This document shows positions 1-10,966 of a stretch of DNA of 64,000 bases, piece by piece. The stretch lies in NCBI GenBank assembly GCA_018398585.1, contig JAGTTD010000007.1:32950911-33014910 (forward strand), given 5' to 3'. Position 1 is the stretch's first letter, and the number at the start of each line of letters is the position of its first letter. The notes beneath the pieces were generated by a model. The model did not search any database and was not told the DNA's origin. It saw only the letters and a program-made list of their open reading frames with translations. Source of the stretch: Simmondsia chinensis. Its lineage: Eukaryota; Streptophyta; Magnoliopsida; Caryophyllales; Simmondsiaceae. The position numbers were made by a program, and so were the translations under genes.

Positions 1-329
1 ATATAATGAGATTAAGGAAGAAGGGTAAAAAGGGGTTCATGGCTCTGACATTGGATTTGGCTAAAGCTTACGGTCAAGTAAATTAGGAGTTTTTAGAATT
101 TGTGTTAATTAAATTTGGTTTCCACCTAAATTTTGTGGATTGGGTCATGCAATGGGTGACTACAGTGTTTGTAAGTCGTATGGTTAATGGAGTTAGACTA
201 GGGAAAATTCAAATTGTTAGCGGGCTTAGGCAAGGTGACCCACTAGCCCCTTATCTTTTCATTCTGATGATGGAAGCCCTATCAAGGTCAATAAATCTAA
301 CAGTCAGAATGCGAATTGGAACCCTCTTA
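1..329 (+). pseudogene. L1 LINE reverse transcriptase fragment (copy A)
   Basis: Part of the ORF2 reverse transcriptase of a plant L1 (non-LTR) retrotransposon, entering from the left edge. It reads RT motif A (LDLAKAYGQV; L1 elements usually have KAYD, so the Asp after KAY is Gly here) and motif B (GLRQGDPLAPYLFIL). An in-frame TAG at about 84-86 breaks it just after motif A. The reading frame is cut at 329 by a PIF/Harbinger insertion and RT motif C resumes at about 4545. The equivalent in the second unit is 35,448-35,777. Inactive. Confidence 0.9.
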
Positions 330-1137
330 GGCCATGTTTGGTTTGAGGGTAAAGGGGGTTAATGCTTACCCTATTAACCATTAACCCTCTTTGACCTTTG
401 TTTAGTTTTGGGTAAAAATTTGCATCCTAAAATTCTTTACCCCCATTAGAGGCTAAAAACCTTGCACTACCTCCCTGCCTAGTGCAACATCCATAATAGG
501 GGGAGGAGGGTTAAAATTTTCAATCCATTCATTGAAAAAGAGAAAAAATTAGGGTTCGTGGTAGAGAGGAGGGAGAAGAACATCAAGAATTTCTCTTAAA
601 CGACTCTAAATTGTTGTTTTTTTCACATATTATCATTATCTATCACAAGGTATGTCCATTTTTAGATATTTGGTTGAGTAATTTGTACATTTAGTTTAAA
701 ATTTTGATAGTATAAAACTAGGGTTTTTGATTTTGGTTTTCTTACCCACTTTTTAGTGTGCATGAGGATGAATCTTTGGTTACTGATTAAATATGTTTAG
801 AATGATAATATTAACCCTGAAAAAGGGCAAATTTTGAACCATTATTGAAATTTTTATTATGCTTGAACGTGAGGGAGGGGCGAAATTTATTCTTCGTTTG
901 ACAATAATGGGGTTTTGGGTTCTGACATTTATTTAAAAATATTATTTTATTTGTTAATTTTTGGGTTTTGGATTCTGGGCATAATTTTATTTTTTTTTAT
1001 ATTTATTTAATTTGAAGATATTATTCTATTTGTTAATTAGTAGATGGTCATTGAAAAATAAGTTATATTACATAAAACAAAAAAGAAGTTTGAAAAGGTA
1101 AACTACATGTTAAATTTTATTATTGTTATGTGCGGCA
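330..1137 (+). other. Left terminal region of Harbinger element, no gene
   Basis: Contains the left terminal inverted repeat and the untranslated leader of the transposase gene. It is AT-rich with several runs of T. No coding signal is seen. Confidence 0.6.
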
Positions 1138-2452
1138 ATGGCTCGTAGATCTCTTTCAAGAAAGCAAAAAGGGCTATTGACGATGTTACGGCATGCCCAA
1201 TTTAAAACAATGATGATGATGAATATTTGTGTATTTATGGCTATTATGCTTGAATTAATAAAATAATCTAAGAGGATTAGATATAGCCTAGCTAATTCAC
1301 TACATAAGAGTCTTAAGAACTTGCATTATTTCATAAAAAATGATTTGGTGTGTATTAATCATTTGACGATGGATAGAGGTCTCTCTCTATCTTATGTAAA
1401 TTGCTTCGGACACATGCCGAATTAAAAGATAGCAAAAACATGATGGTTGAGGAAATGGTTGTCATTCCCTTGTACATTCTTGCACATCATGTGAAAAATA
1501 GAATTATAAAGAAGTTAGTAAGATGATCACAAAAAACTACAAGTAGACAGTTTCATTATGTTTTGAGAGGTGTTCTATGCTTGCATAACATTTTATTCAA
1601 GAAACCAGAGCCAATTCCTGAGAACTCTGAGGATCGGAAGTGGAAGTGGTTCAAGGTAACTTTTCATGTTTACTTGTCGCTAGTCACTGAATAAACCAAA
1701 TCTAGATGCTACTACTTATTTAATATATTTTTATATAAGTAGAATTGTCTTGGGGCATTAGATGGAACACATATCAAGATCCGAATACCAGATTGTGATA
1801 AGCCGAGATACCGGACAAGGAAAGGAGAATTAGCAACAAATGTTTTAGGAGTATGCGCTCAAGATTTACAGTTGATTTATGTATTAGCTGGTTGGGAAGG
1901 ATCTGCCGCAGATGGAAGGGTATTGTGAGATGCCTTAACAAGAAGATTTCTTTTACAAGTACCTCTTGGTGAGGAAAATAATATCTTATCATTATAACTA
2001 GAAAGGATATAATTTTAACTTACAATTATTTTTCTAATTCTTATAGGATATTATTACCTTTGTGATGCTGGTTATACAAATTGCGAAGGATTTCTTGCCC
2101 CTTATAGGGAGCAACAATATCTCCTCAATGAGTGTAGAGATAGACATCAACCCGCCACTCGTAAAGAATTGTTTAACTTAAGACATTCAACCACTAGGAA
2201 TGTTATCGAACGATGTTTTTGATTACTTAAGATGCGATGGGGAATCCTTAGGAGTCCATGCTCTTACAATGTCAACACGGCAAGCGATATCATAACTGCA
2301 TGTTGTCTCCTTCATAACCATATCCGAAGAGAAACGCAAGTTGATCCAATGGAAGCACAACTAGATGCAGTGGGCCATGAATTTAATAATGAAGAAATTC
2401 GGTTAATGTGGTGGAAACCACAGATGAATGGAGTAAATAGAAGGATGGCCTA
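1138..2452 (+). pseudogene. PIF/Harbinger DDE transposase, degenerate (copy A)
   Basis: Start chosen at the ATG encoding MARRSLSRKQKG. Later blocks show the superfamily catalytic motifs: LGALDGTHI near 1750 (first Asp), then YYLCDAGYTN near 2050 (second Asp), then NVIERCF near 2200 (Glu). Two introns are inferred. The first is 1656-1743, splicing WKWFK to [10 protein letters not shown]; the second has donor ctt-g|gtgagg near 1966 and acceptor ttatag near 2046, restoring GYYYLCDAGY. Defects include stops in the N-terminal block near 1264, a TGA where copy B has CGA (GRVL-R-DAL, near 1926), and a TGA in CF-R-L (near 2220). Family function: cutting and pasting the element at TWA sites. Confidence 0.85.
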
Positions 2453-2730
2453 GCTTAAGATAGTGGAATGCTTATATGAGACCAAGAGTTGTGGAGTGAG
2501 CATATGGTGGTGTTATTGAATATTGTCAATTTCTTATTAGTATGAAACTTGTGTTATGTTTTGAGATTTTGTTATACTTATATTATTTGATTGTGATGTT
2601 TGACCTATTAAACCATTTTTCAAGATGTATTGCTATGTTTTACTTAGATTATTGTGATTGTATCGTTGAATTATACCACTTATCGATATTTATTATTATA
2701 TTTGGACTTATATTCTATTTGTTTGTTAGC

Positions 2731-3690
2731 ATGGAACTTTTTGATGATATAGAGCATACCAGCGAAAAACCACAAAGAAGAAATTCGAGCGTAATGGAAG
2801 ATAAGTGTTTAATTGATTGTTTTCTTGATGTGCATCATGATGGAAAGTGGAAAACTGAGAATGGCCTTAAATCAGGATATTTAAACCACTTGGTGAAAGT
2901 GTTGAATGTAAAGCGTCTTAGTTGTGGCTTAAGTGCCAAAAATATTGACTCTAGATTGACTTATTTGAAAACGCAATTTTATGTTATCAAGGAAATCCAA
3001 CTTATACGTAGTGGATTTGGACGTATATGGAAAGCAATAGAAGATAGTAGTTGGCGATAAAGCTCTTTTTGATGATTGGTCTAAAGTAAGTAGCTCATGG
3101 CTCTAATTGATTGGTAGTGTAAAAATTAATATATGTGTCACTAACATTTTACTTATATTTTATCGTAGAGTCCTAAGGACATAAGAGGACTGTATAGGAA
3201 GCACTTTCCTTTATTTGAGGAATTGGATCTAATTTATGCAAGAGATGGAGCAACTCGAGCTAGTGCTATGCATCCTGCTAATACATTTTCTGAAGATGTA
3301 GATAGTGCCACTCAAGTGTTGATGGTGGAGAAAAGGAGGGAAAGCAACCAAGTTCCTCAAATATGGGTGGAGGATCAAAACTAAAGCCATGTAAGAAAAA
3401 GATGAAGATTAGTGCCGTGGAAAAGCTATAGACTGGCCTCAAGGAGATGATGCAACAAATGATACAGAGCAACAATGAATGTGTTGTACAATTGGTTAAT
3501 GCTTTTAATAAAGAAGAGAAAAACTTCAAAGTAGGATTACATGACGCTCTTAAAAAAATTGAAGGGCTAACCACATCTCAGATTTTCCAACTTATGAAAA
3601 AAAATGACCGAGGATGATGTGGCCATCTTTCATGACTTGAAAGATGATAATGTGAAACTCGAATTTGATATATGATGCTCTTAAACGAGT
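2731..3690 (+). pseudogene. Harbinger ORF with Myb/SANT-like domain (copy A)
   Basis: Second gene of the element. In this superfamily the Myb/SANT-like protein helps transposase bind DNA and enter the nucleus. Start chosen at MELFDDIE. The Myb/SANT-like part (DKCLIDCFLDVHHDGKW, then the RLTYLKTQFYVIKEI helix) is in the first exon. An intron of about 3088-3169 (gtaagt to tcgtag) leads to a block reading RGLYRKHFPLFEELDLIYARDGA. A C-terminal helical region follows (KEMMQQMIQSNNECV). The end is out of frame with the middle and there is a stop near 3428, so the gene is broken. Confidence 0.8.
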
Positions 3691-3777
3691 GACTGGTACG
3701 AGAAAAAGGTGAAACTTTTTGTTTAACATATAGGTTAGTTTGTAGTAAACTTGAATTATTTTTACATATCATTAGGA

Positions 3778-3993
3778 ACCAAAACGCCACCACTGGATCC
3801 CATTAGAACTCCAAAGCTAAGTATGCTTGTGCGAGCGTAGTACTAGGATGGGTGACATCCTAGGAAGTTCTCACCATCAGATTGGGGCACTCGGAAACAA
3901 CCTCTCTTTAGGTTAACACCCTGAAGGGGGAATGCTACATACATCCGCCCCCCCAGACCCTGCGTAGGGCCCTTGAGGCACTGGGTTCCTTTT
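3778..3993 (+). mobile_element. 5S-headed SINE inside the Harbinger element (copy A)
   Basis: The 5' part resembles 5S rRNA from the segment GGATCCCATTAGAACTCC through GGATGGGTGAC to the end. The 3' part is the RTE LINE tail (CTCGGAAACA, AACACCCTGAAGGGGGAA, CCCAGACCCTGCGTAGG, CCCTTGAGGCACTGGGTT). The first about 20 nt of the 5S head are degenerate. A short target duplication, attagga (3771-3777) and attggga (3994-4000), flanks it. It inserted before the 35-kb duplication, since the same copy is at 39,215-39,441. Confidence 0.82.
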
Positions 3994-4000
3994 ATTGGGA

Positions 4001-4511
4001 TTTATAACTTTTGTTTATTATGGAAGATTTGAAACTTTTTGTATATTATGGGGGTTGGTTACCTTTTTATATTATCATGGAGAATCAATTATTTTTCTTT
4101 GCTATGAATATCGTTGTTATTATGGTAGATGTTTAGTTAAATTGTCAAAAAAATCAGGATTCATGAAACTCTTATTATCATTATGCATTTGGATTGTCAT
4201 ACATTATAAAATCTTCGCAAATCTTGTAACATATAAAAGTGAATATATCAAAATTTTCTATACATTGTCATATTTCATTGTAATTTCAAATTAAAAGTTT
4301 AAAAAATGAGATAGGAATCAAATATATTAAAAATAATGAAAAAATTAAAAAAATTTGGTTGCACTCAAACCAAAGTAAGGATTCTTAGGGTAATGGTTAC
4401 CCCTTTAAAAGTGGGGCAATCAAACAACACGAAAGAAAAAAATTTTAATGGGATCATAGTTACCCCATTAATGTTTACCCCCTATATTTTAACCTCATAC
4501 CAAACATGCCC
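4001..4511 (+). other. Right terminal region of Harbinger element, no gene
   Basis: AT-rich untranslated end of the element finishing in the right terminal inverted repeat (about 4470-4511). A short open frame here (3995-4294) matches no known family and is not supported as a gene. Confidence 0.55.
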
Positions 4512-4514
4512 TTA

Positions 4515-4946
4515 GAATAAATAAATTCACTCCTTCTATATCCCACCTCCTTTTTGCTGATGATTGTGTGCTATTTTTTGAAGCGGATTCGCAATCATGT
4601 ATAAATGTGAGGAATACTATTCAAATGTTTTGTACAGCCTTTGGTCAGGAAATTAATTTCTATAAGTCTAAGGTTTTTTTTCTTATCAAATGTTAGAGAG
4701 GCTGAGAGGAGTCAGTGTCTTAATATTTTGGGGTTAAACAGATGGAGGGAGATGAGAAATATCTAGGAGTGCTTTTGAGTTAAGGAAGATCAAAGTCAGA
4801 GGCTCTTAACTATATTTTGGACCGTGTTAATCAATGCTTAAGTGGGTGGGCCAACTCGTTACTTTCTCATGCGGGTAGAGGGGTCATTATCAAATCAGTG
4901 TTAGCTGGTATTCCTATTTATGTTATGCACTGTTTCAAACTTCCTA
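4515..4946 (+). pseudogene. L1 LINE RT motif C region (copy A)
   Basis: Continuation of the L1 ORF2 after the Harbinger insertion. Motif C is readable as HLLFADDCVLFFEAD at about 4545-4590, followed by the usual plant L1 thumb region (LSGWANSLLSHAGRGVIIKS near 4840). The reading frame has small indels near 4670 and 4745. The last 18 bases (4929-4946) are the 5' target duplication of the following SINE. Confidence 0.85.
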
Positions 4947-5203
4947 GGGTTCATTTACCAGGCATTAAGGCACCGGATCCCATTAAAACTTCGAAGTTAA
5001 GTGCGCTCGGGCGAGAGCAGTACTAGGAAGGGTGACCTCCTTGGAAGTCCTCGTGTTGCCAACCCTATAAGGTTGGAGGTCCTTGGAAACATCCTCTCGA
5101 CAGGGCTACACCCTGAAGGGGTAAGGCTGCGAACATCCACACCTCCCAGACCTCGTTTATACGAGAGCCCTTGAGGCTCTGAGTCTATTGTTATTGTTGT
5201 TGT
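4947..5203 (+). mobile_element. Full-length 5S-headed SINE with 18-bp target duplication (copy A)
   Basis: A complete 257-bp element flanked by a perfect 18-bp duplication (actgtttcaaacttccta at 4929-4946 and 5204-5221). Bases 4947 to about 5066 align along the whole length of plant 5S rRNA: start GGGTTCATTTACCAGGCAT, middle CACCGGATCCCATTAAAACT, end AAGTCCTCGTGTTGCCAACC. The internal pol III control regions of a 5S gene are recognisable (AGTTAAG, GGGTGACCTCC, GAAGTCCTCGTG). The 3' half matches the end of the RTE LINE at 10,967-11,097, and the element finishes in TTG-type repeats. Family role: a non-autonomous retroposon transcribed by pol III and copied by a partner LINE. The partner assignment is inferred from the shared tail. 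Confidence 0.92.
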
Positions 5204-5221
5204 ACTGTTTCAAACTTCCTA

Positions 5222-5452
5222 TTTCTTTATGTAAGAAGCTTGATAGTATAATTACGTCTTTTTGGTGGAAAGGTGGGACCGGGCCTAATAGAGGAATCCA
5301 TTGGGTTAACTGGCTTATCCTTTCCAAACCAAAAATGGAGAGGGAGACGTGGGTTTAGGGATTTTGCGATTTTGACCCGATTTTACCGATTGCTTCAACT
5401 TGTCATTGCTGGCCAAACAGTCCTGGAGCATCATCCAGAATCCAGATGTGTT
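5222..5452 (+). pseudogene. L1 LINE middle fragment (copy A)
   Basis: L1 ORF2 sequence resuming after the SINE: LISFWWK-type residues near 5255 (TSFWWKGG), then GIHWVNW and LSLLAKQSW near 5400, all standard in the region between RT and the zinc-binding domain. Compared with copy B (40,653-40,875) there is a small replacement near 5365-5395. The match to copy B stops at 5452. Confidence 0.8.
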
Positions 5453-6415
5453 ATGGGACCAGAACTGTTACTACAGGGGCCTCCCAGGCCCAAGTCCACA
5501 TCAGCAGGGGGCACGCGACCCCTGCTGCTCGTTCGGGCCTGGGTGGGGCTGGCTGACCCGGGCCTCCCATTGGGCCAGGAGCCGTGGAGCTTCCGGTCCA
5601 ACCGGCTCCTACTTCTACCTCCCGGGTCGTTGCTACTGTTCCGGGTTCAGTCCGAGGTCGTCTGGCATCTGGAAGTTCAGGTTCGCAGCCTCCGGCTCCC
5701 CATATCTAGGATGTAGATCTTTCTCGTGCTTTCGAGCATTTTGACTTGAGCCCAGCTGATTCGAGGGGTACTCACCAACTTGATTTGGATGCTTTGGATG
5801 TTGTCTCCTTTCTTGGGCTCTTGGACTCCGCGGCCTCCCGAGGGTCCCTTGCCGAGTCTTGTTCTGCTACCACTTCTGGTCGACATGGTCGTTTAGCCCC
5901 CCCTGGACTCTCTAACTTTTGTGTCTCTTCGGTCTCTCATGACTCGAGGCCTTTGACTATGCCCTTACAGTGTTCTCTGGACTACGAGGCTAGTGTTCCG
6001 AGTGCTGCTCCTCCCCCCCCCCCGAGCCACTTCTGTTGTTTCTTCGGACACTGGGTGGACTACTACCTCCTCTCGTCGTTCGACGAAAGCTGAGTGTCGG
6101 ATGAGCTATGCGGCTGCCAAGGCCGCTATTGTTGCTTCTTCTCTTGGGGATTGATCCCCTTTTTCATTTCTTGTTTTCCCTTTTCCTTTTCTTATCTTTC
6201 TTTTTCTTTATATTTTATTTGTAGGAGTTTCTCCTTTCTCTTGGTCTTTTTGGCCTTGTTTGCCTTTTTGGCTTGTCTTTGTGTGTGTGTTTTTTTTTCC
6301 GCTTTATTTGTCCCGCCTGTCATGTAGGGCGTTGGACTTGTTAGGGGAATGCCCTTGCACTCTTGTACTTTGCTCTTTTGGTAATAAAAAATAAAAACGC
6401 TGACTTACCAAAAAA
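5453..6415 (+). mobile_element. GC-rich insertion unique to copy A, possible 3' end of another retroelement
   Basis: About 960 bp with no counterpart in copy B; it stands in place of roughly 109 bp of L1 sequence (40,876-40,984). The first half is GC-rich and has open frames. One runs to a poly-C tract near 6012-6022 and, if that tract is shifted, continues to a C-terminus reading SYAAAKAAIVASSLGD before a stop near 6151. I do not recognise this protein. The last 250 bp are T-rich and end in TTTTGGTAATAAAAAATAAA plus CTTACCAAAAAA, resembling the 3' UTR and A-rich end of a plant L1. Reading: a 5'-truncated retroelement or retroposed transcript inserted with loss of target DNA. Confidence 0.6.
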
Positions 6416-7136
6416 GATTTCATTGCTAATGATCTTCAATGGGTAGTGGGTAACGGTAAATCTATAAACATTGAATCAGACTTTTGGATACCAAAAGTTA
6501 GTCCCCCAGTTTTCCAAAATTCGGTGGCTGAGAGGAATCACGATTGTACTGTTTCTGAGCTTATAAATCAAGAATCAAGAAGATGGAGAAGTGACAAAGT
6601 TCAATCTTTTTTTAACCCAGCTATTGCTCGATGCATTTTTAAGTTTACCGATAGGAGGCCTTGAAGTTGAAGGCTCAATAATTTGGAGCGGATTGAAGGA
6701 TGGTTTGTTTACAGTAAAGAAGGGATATAAGATGTGGATTAGCAAGAAGATAGGGGACATAAATGAAGGTGAGAATTTTTATTCCTCTTCCCTTACAAAT
6801 TCCATTAGTAAATCTTGGTGTTTGCCTTGTGAGCCTAAACTAAAACATGTCGTGTGGAGGTGTTGCCGTAATGCTTTAGCCATAGCAAATAATTTATATA
6901 AGAGAAAGATTAAGTTGGATCAAGCATGTCCACGGTGTGGGTATGAGTTTGAAACACTGGATCATGTTCTTTTCCTTTGTCCTTATGCACAATTAGTGTG
7001 GCTGGTGTCAGGGCTGGGATTTAAACCCGATCCCTTGGGTCATCCTGGTTTCTTGCGTTGGTGGGACTCTCTCTTTTTTATTCTTTAGAACGACACAAAC
7101 TCTATTGTTTTTTGTGCATATATGTTTCTTGCGCTG
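6416..7136 (+). pseudogene. L1 LINE zinc-binding (zf-RVT) region (copy A)
   Basis: C-terminal part of L1 ORF2. It reads NGKSINIESDFWIP near 6450, SLIWSG-like and GLFTVKKGYKMW near 6690-6730, then the zinc-binding block KHVVWRCCRNALAIANNLYKR and CPRCGYEFETLDHVLFLCPYA near 6840-6990 (Cys-X2-Cys followed by His and Cys, as in zf-RVT). A frameshift lies near 6655. The RTE LINE interrupts it at about 7136 and the ORF resumes at 11,098. Confidence 0.88.
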
Positions 7137-7963
7137 GTGCCAACAGCTAGCTGTCACGTCGGCCTGCTGGCTCGCCGACCACCTCCGGCCACCCATCCCG
7201 GTGACGCTTCCTTAAAGGCGATAACCTACCGCCCGCCAGCGTCCACCCAGCCCTAACCTCCCTCCACCCTCCACCCTCCCCACCACGCACCACACACCCC
7301 CGTGTGCCCCGCACCCCCACCGCACCACCGCCACGAGCGCCACTACCGGTCCCTGCCAGTCCAAACCACCGTTGCCCACCCCCAGTTCCCACCCCACCCA
7401 CACACCCACCCCTACTAGCCCCCCACTCCATCTAACCCAACCCCACCTCATCAACCACCATCAACTCCACACCCCCACCAGCCACCAGCGCCAGTCCCCC
7501 ACCTCACCCACACCACCACCGGTACCCACCTCACCAACACAAACCACACCCCTAAAAACCCACCCACCCCACCACCAGTACCCACTCCACCACCCACCGA
7601 TGGTACCCTCCCCACCCACCACCACCACCACCACCAACACGCCACAGCCAACAGTCCGCAACCAACCAACAGCCGAGAGTGGGTCCAGGTAAGTATTAGG
7701 CGGGTCAGATTATTGACAACGCACCAACCCCATGTTTGATTTGTCCTTTATTATTGCGGGGGTGGTATTTTAATCCATGGTTGTTGGGTTTATCTTAATT
7801 TGTTTGATCTGATTTGCTCCTTGCCTTGAACTGTGTTGTGCTGCTATTATTGACTGTAGTAAGCTCCTTGTATATATGCTCACTTACCTAAGATAGTTTC
7901 AGATAGTGGATGTATGCTACTTGTTATGGAACTCGAAGATTGAGGCCATCTTCAAAGGGGTTG

Positions 7964-7997
<34 letters not shown>

Positions 7998-8027
7998 GGG
8001 GGCGCGAAACAAAAGGGGAAGGAAAAT
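7137..8027 (+). promoter_or_regulatory. RTE 5' leader with C/ACC-rich tract and 26-G run
   Basis: Presumed 5' UTR and internal promoter region of the RTE LINE. It has a strongly C-rich, A-spaced stretch at about 7255-7680 with almost no G, then a more ordinary segment, then an uninterrupted G run at 7977-8002 just before the ORF. Long Pro/Thr/His or Gly/Val/Trp open frames on both strands of the C-rich stretch result from its composition and are not genes. Copy B retains only the first about 114 bp. Confidence 0.55.
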
Positions 8028-10715
8028 TTGCGACTTGGGACACTAAATGTCGGAACGCTTACAAAGAAGAGTTTCGAGGTGGCCCAAATGATGATGAAGA
8101 GAAAGATCAATATCCTGTGTCTGCAGGAGACTAAATGGGTCGGCATGAAAGCTAAGGATGTGTTAGGTTACAAGCTGCGGTATGCAGTTAAGGCCAGAGG
8201 CAAGAATGGAGTTGGCATCATTGTGGATAGCGACCTCAAGGATAAAGTAGTTGGAGTGACCAGGATGGGGGGTAGGACCATAAGCATCAAGATAGTACTA
8301 GGTGGGGAGGTATTGAACATCATCAGTGCCTACGCACCGCAAACTGGACTAATAGAGCGTGAGAAGGCAACATTTTGGGAGGACTTAGACACAACGATGT
8401 AAGGCATACCCCAAACCGAACAAGTGATGATTGGCAGGGATTTTAATGGGCACGTTGGCATGACTGAGAATGGTTATGCATCATACCATGGAGATTTTGG
8501 TTTTGGAACCAGGAACACAGAGGGTAAAGCCCTCCTAGATTTCGCGGCCACTTACGACTTAACGGTGGCCAACACCTTCTTTAAAAAGCTTGATGAACAC
8601 ATCATCATGTATCAAAGCGGTGGGACAAGGACACAGATTGACTACATACTCTTGAGGAAAACGGCACAAAGGAACTGCAGGGATTGTAAAGTTACCCCAG
8701 GAGAAGACCTTTCTACATGACACAGGGTGTTGTGGGCTAATATAGAGGCCAAGAAGAAGGCCAAAAGAACTAGCAAACCAGCCAATACACATACTTGTTG
8801 GAGGGATTTGAAGGGAGCGAAGTATAAAGTGTACAAGGAAAGAGCGGTGTCTGAGCTTGCGTGGGACTGCAAGGGAGATACTAACCAGATACGGAACCAA
8901 CTAGCCCAAAAGATTAGAGGGCTAGCACGGGAAGTTCTGGGTGTGTCAAAGGGAGGGTTGCCAAGCAACGGAGAGTCCCGGTGGTGGTGCGAGGAGGTCC
9001 AAGCGAAGATTAAAGCCAAATGTGAGTATTTCAAGGACCGGGTCCACGGTGGAGATGAGGATAAGCGACATCAGTATCAAAAAGCCAGGAAAGAAGCAAA
9101 GAGAGCCATTAGAGAAGGACAATCAAGAGCGTATGATGAGTTCTACAAGAGGCTGGAGACCAAGGAGGGAGCTAGGGATATATATAAAATTGCCAAGGCA
9201 AGAGAAAGGAGGACAAAGGACTTGGATCAAGTATAGTGCATAAGAGGGGAAGATGGACAGGTGCTAGTGGATAAGCAATGAATTAAAGCTAGGTGGAGAG
9301 CCTACTTCCATGATCGGTTCAATGAACAAGGGGATACAGAGAAATCCCTTGGTGATTTTCAAACACCTGAGGACCACCAGAGTCACTGTAATTACAAGCA
9401 AATTATCCCCAAGGATGTCACGGAGGCCCTAAAACATATGGGTAGGGGTAAAGCAGTTGGCCCAGATGGTATACCCATAGAGGCATAGAAATGCCTCGGA
9501 CTGAAGGGCATTAGTTGGTTGACTAAATTATTTAACCAAATTCTCATGGGGGAGAAGATGCCCGATGAATGGAAGAAAAGCACATTGATCCCAATCTATA
9601 AGAACAAAGGCGACATCCAGAGCTGCGCCACCTATCGGGGCATCAAACTAATTTGCCACACACTGAAGTTGTGGGAGCGGGTCATAGAAAGGAGGTTACG
9701 ACTACAGACAGAGGTATCCGAGAACCAATTCAAATTTATGCCTGGAAGATCAACGATAGAAGCCATCCACATCCTAAGGCGGAAAATAGAGCACTACAGG
9801 GAGAGACAAAAGAACCTACACATGGTTTTCATTGATCTGGAGAAGGCGTATGATAGAGTGCCAAGGGAGGTTTTATGGAGGGTCTTGGATAGGAAAGGCA
9901 GTTCCACGTCATATATTCGTGCCATTAGAGACATTTATGAGGATGCACAGATTAGGATACGCACAGTGGAAGGGGAGACAGACGCGTTCCTGATAAAAGT
10001 CGGGGTACACCAAGGATTAGCCTTGAGCCCCTATCTGTTCATTCTAGTAATGGATAAGCTCACTAGGAATATCCAAAGAGGTGTACCTTGGTGTATGCTT
10101 TTTGCAGATGACATAGTGTTGGTGGGGGAATCGCGGGAAGAGGTCAATGAGAAGCTAGAGTTGCGAAGAAAGGAGAGTTTCAGAAACTTGGGATCCATGA
10201 TACAACACAATGGCGAAGAGACGAGGATGTCAGCAACTGAATTAAAGTAGGATTGCATAAATGGAGAATGGCCTCAGTGGTACTATGCGATAGAAAGTTT
10301 CCCTCAAAGCTAAAGGGGAGATACTATAAGAAGGTAGTAAGGCCAGCCATGTCCTATAGGGCGGAGTGTAGGGCGATGAAACAACATCATACACAAAAGA
10401 TGAAGGTGGAGAAAAATGAGGATGCTGTGGTGGATGTGCGGACACACAAGGAAGGGTAGAATCAAGAACGACTTCATAAGAGGTGAATTGGGCATGGCCT
10501 CTATTGAGGATAAATTAAGGGAGCAACATTTGAGATGGTTTGGGCATATTAAGAGGAGATCGAGCACCGCTTCAGTCAGGAGATGTGAGCAGCCCCATAC
10601 AACTCTAGGAAGGAGAGGGAGAGGTAGGCCAAAGAAGAGATGGCTGGAGACGATTAGACAAGATCTTACCCACCTAAACCTTCGGAAAGAGATGGCCTTA
10701 GATAGAGCCCAATAG
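8028..10715 (+). pseudogene. RTE endonuclease-reverse transcriptase ORF, with stops (copy A)
   Basis: One reading frame can be followed through the whole ORF, broken by stops at 8400, 8718 and 9234, with local shifts later. Endonuclease: start LGTLNVGTLTKKSFEVA, ILCLQETKW near 8110, ISAYAPQ near 8320, IGRDFNGHVG near 8430, TQIDYILLRK near 8635. Reverse transcriptase: IPIYKNKGD near 9590, FIDLEKAYDRVP near 9830 (motif A Asp present), VHQGLALSPYLF near 10,005, and MLFADDIVLVGE near 10,095 (motif C intact). The C-terminus reads LRWFGHIKRRS and RPKKRWLETIRQD. The segment after ELRRK jumps to ESFRNLGSM, a 42-codon in-frame loss relative to copy B. Confidence 0.9.
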
Positions 10716-10966
10716 AGGGAGAGCATAGGAGTGGCAGATGTAACGGCTTAGAGTAGAGTAGCCCAGCCTTTTGTGCTATCACTAGTGTTCTAGGCCTTGG
10801 GGTAGTCCAGATTCGGCGCACTTTTGTATGATCTATTCTCTGATTGACTATCTGTTTACTGCCTATTTCTTTGCCTATTATTTACCTAACTTTGCCCTGC
10901 TTATATGCTTATTTACTCTCTTGATGCCAGGTTGCAAGGCGTCATTGCTGCTGGCAAGCTTATCTA

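Larger units (their letters stand above)
327..4514 (+). mobile_element. PIF/Harbinger DNA transposon inserted in the L1 (copy A)
   Basis: The element proper is 330-4511, flanked by the 3-bp target duplication TTA (327-329 and 4512-4514), as expected for PIF/Harbinger. Terminal inverted repeats begin GGCCATGTTTGGTTTGAGGG on the left and, reverse complemented, GGGCATGTTTGGTATGAGG on the right. It carries the two genes typical of the superfamily on the same strand: a DDE transposase (1138-2452) and a Myb/SANT-like protein (2731-3690). A 5S-headed SINE sits inside it at 3778-3993. It interrupts the L1 between RT motifs B and C. Both genes carry stops or frameshifts, so it is not autonomous. Confidence 0.92.

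Noticed and set aside
3995..4294. A small membrane protein gene (Phe/Tyr-rich frame)
   Set aside because: AT-rich end of the Harbinger element; the frame differs in copy B (39,478-39,741) by indels, so it is not conserved.
5273..6327. Host genes in the GC-rich open frames
   Set aside because: The frames overlap, none matches a family I recognise, and the segment is a copy-A-only insertion with a retroelement-like 3' end. Kept only as part of the insertion.
7147..7692. Proline/threonine- or glycine/valine-rich protein genes on both strands
   Set aside because: Overlapping open frames in all directions result from the C-rich, G-poor composition of the RTE leader; copy B lacks the region altogether.
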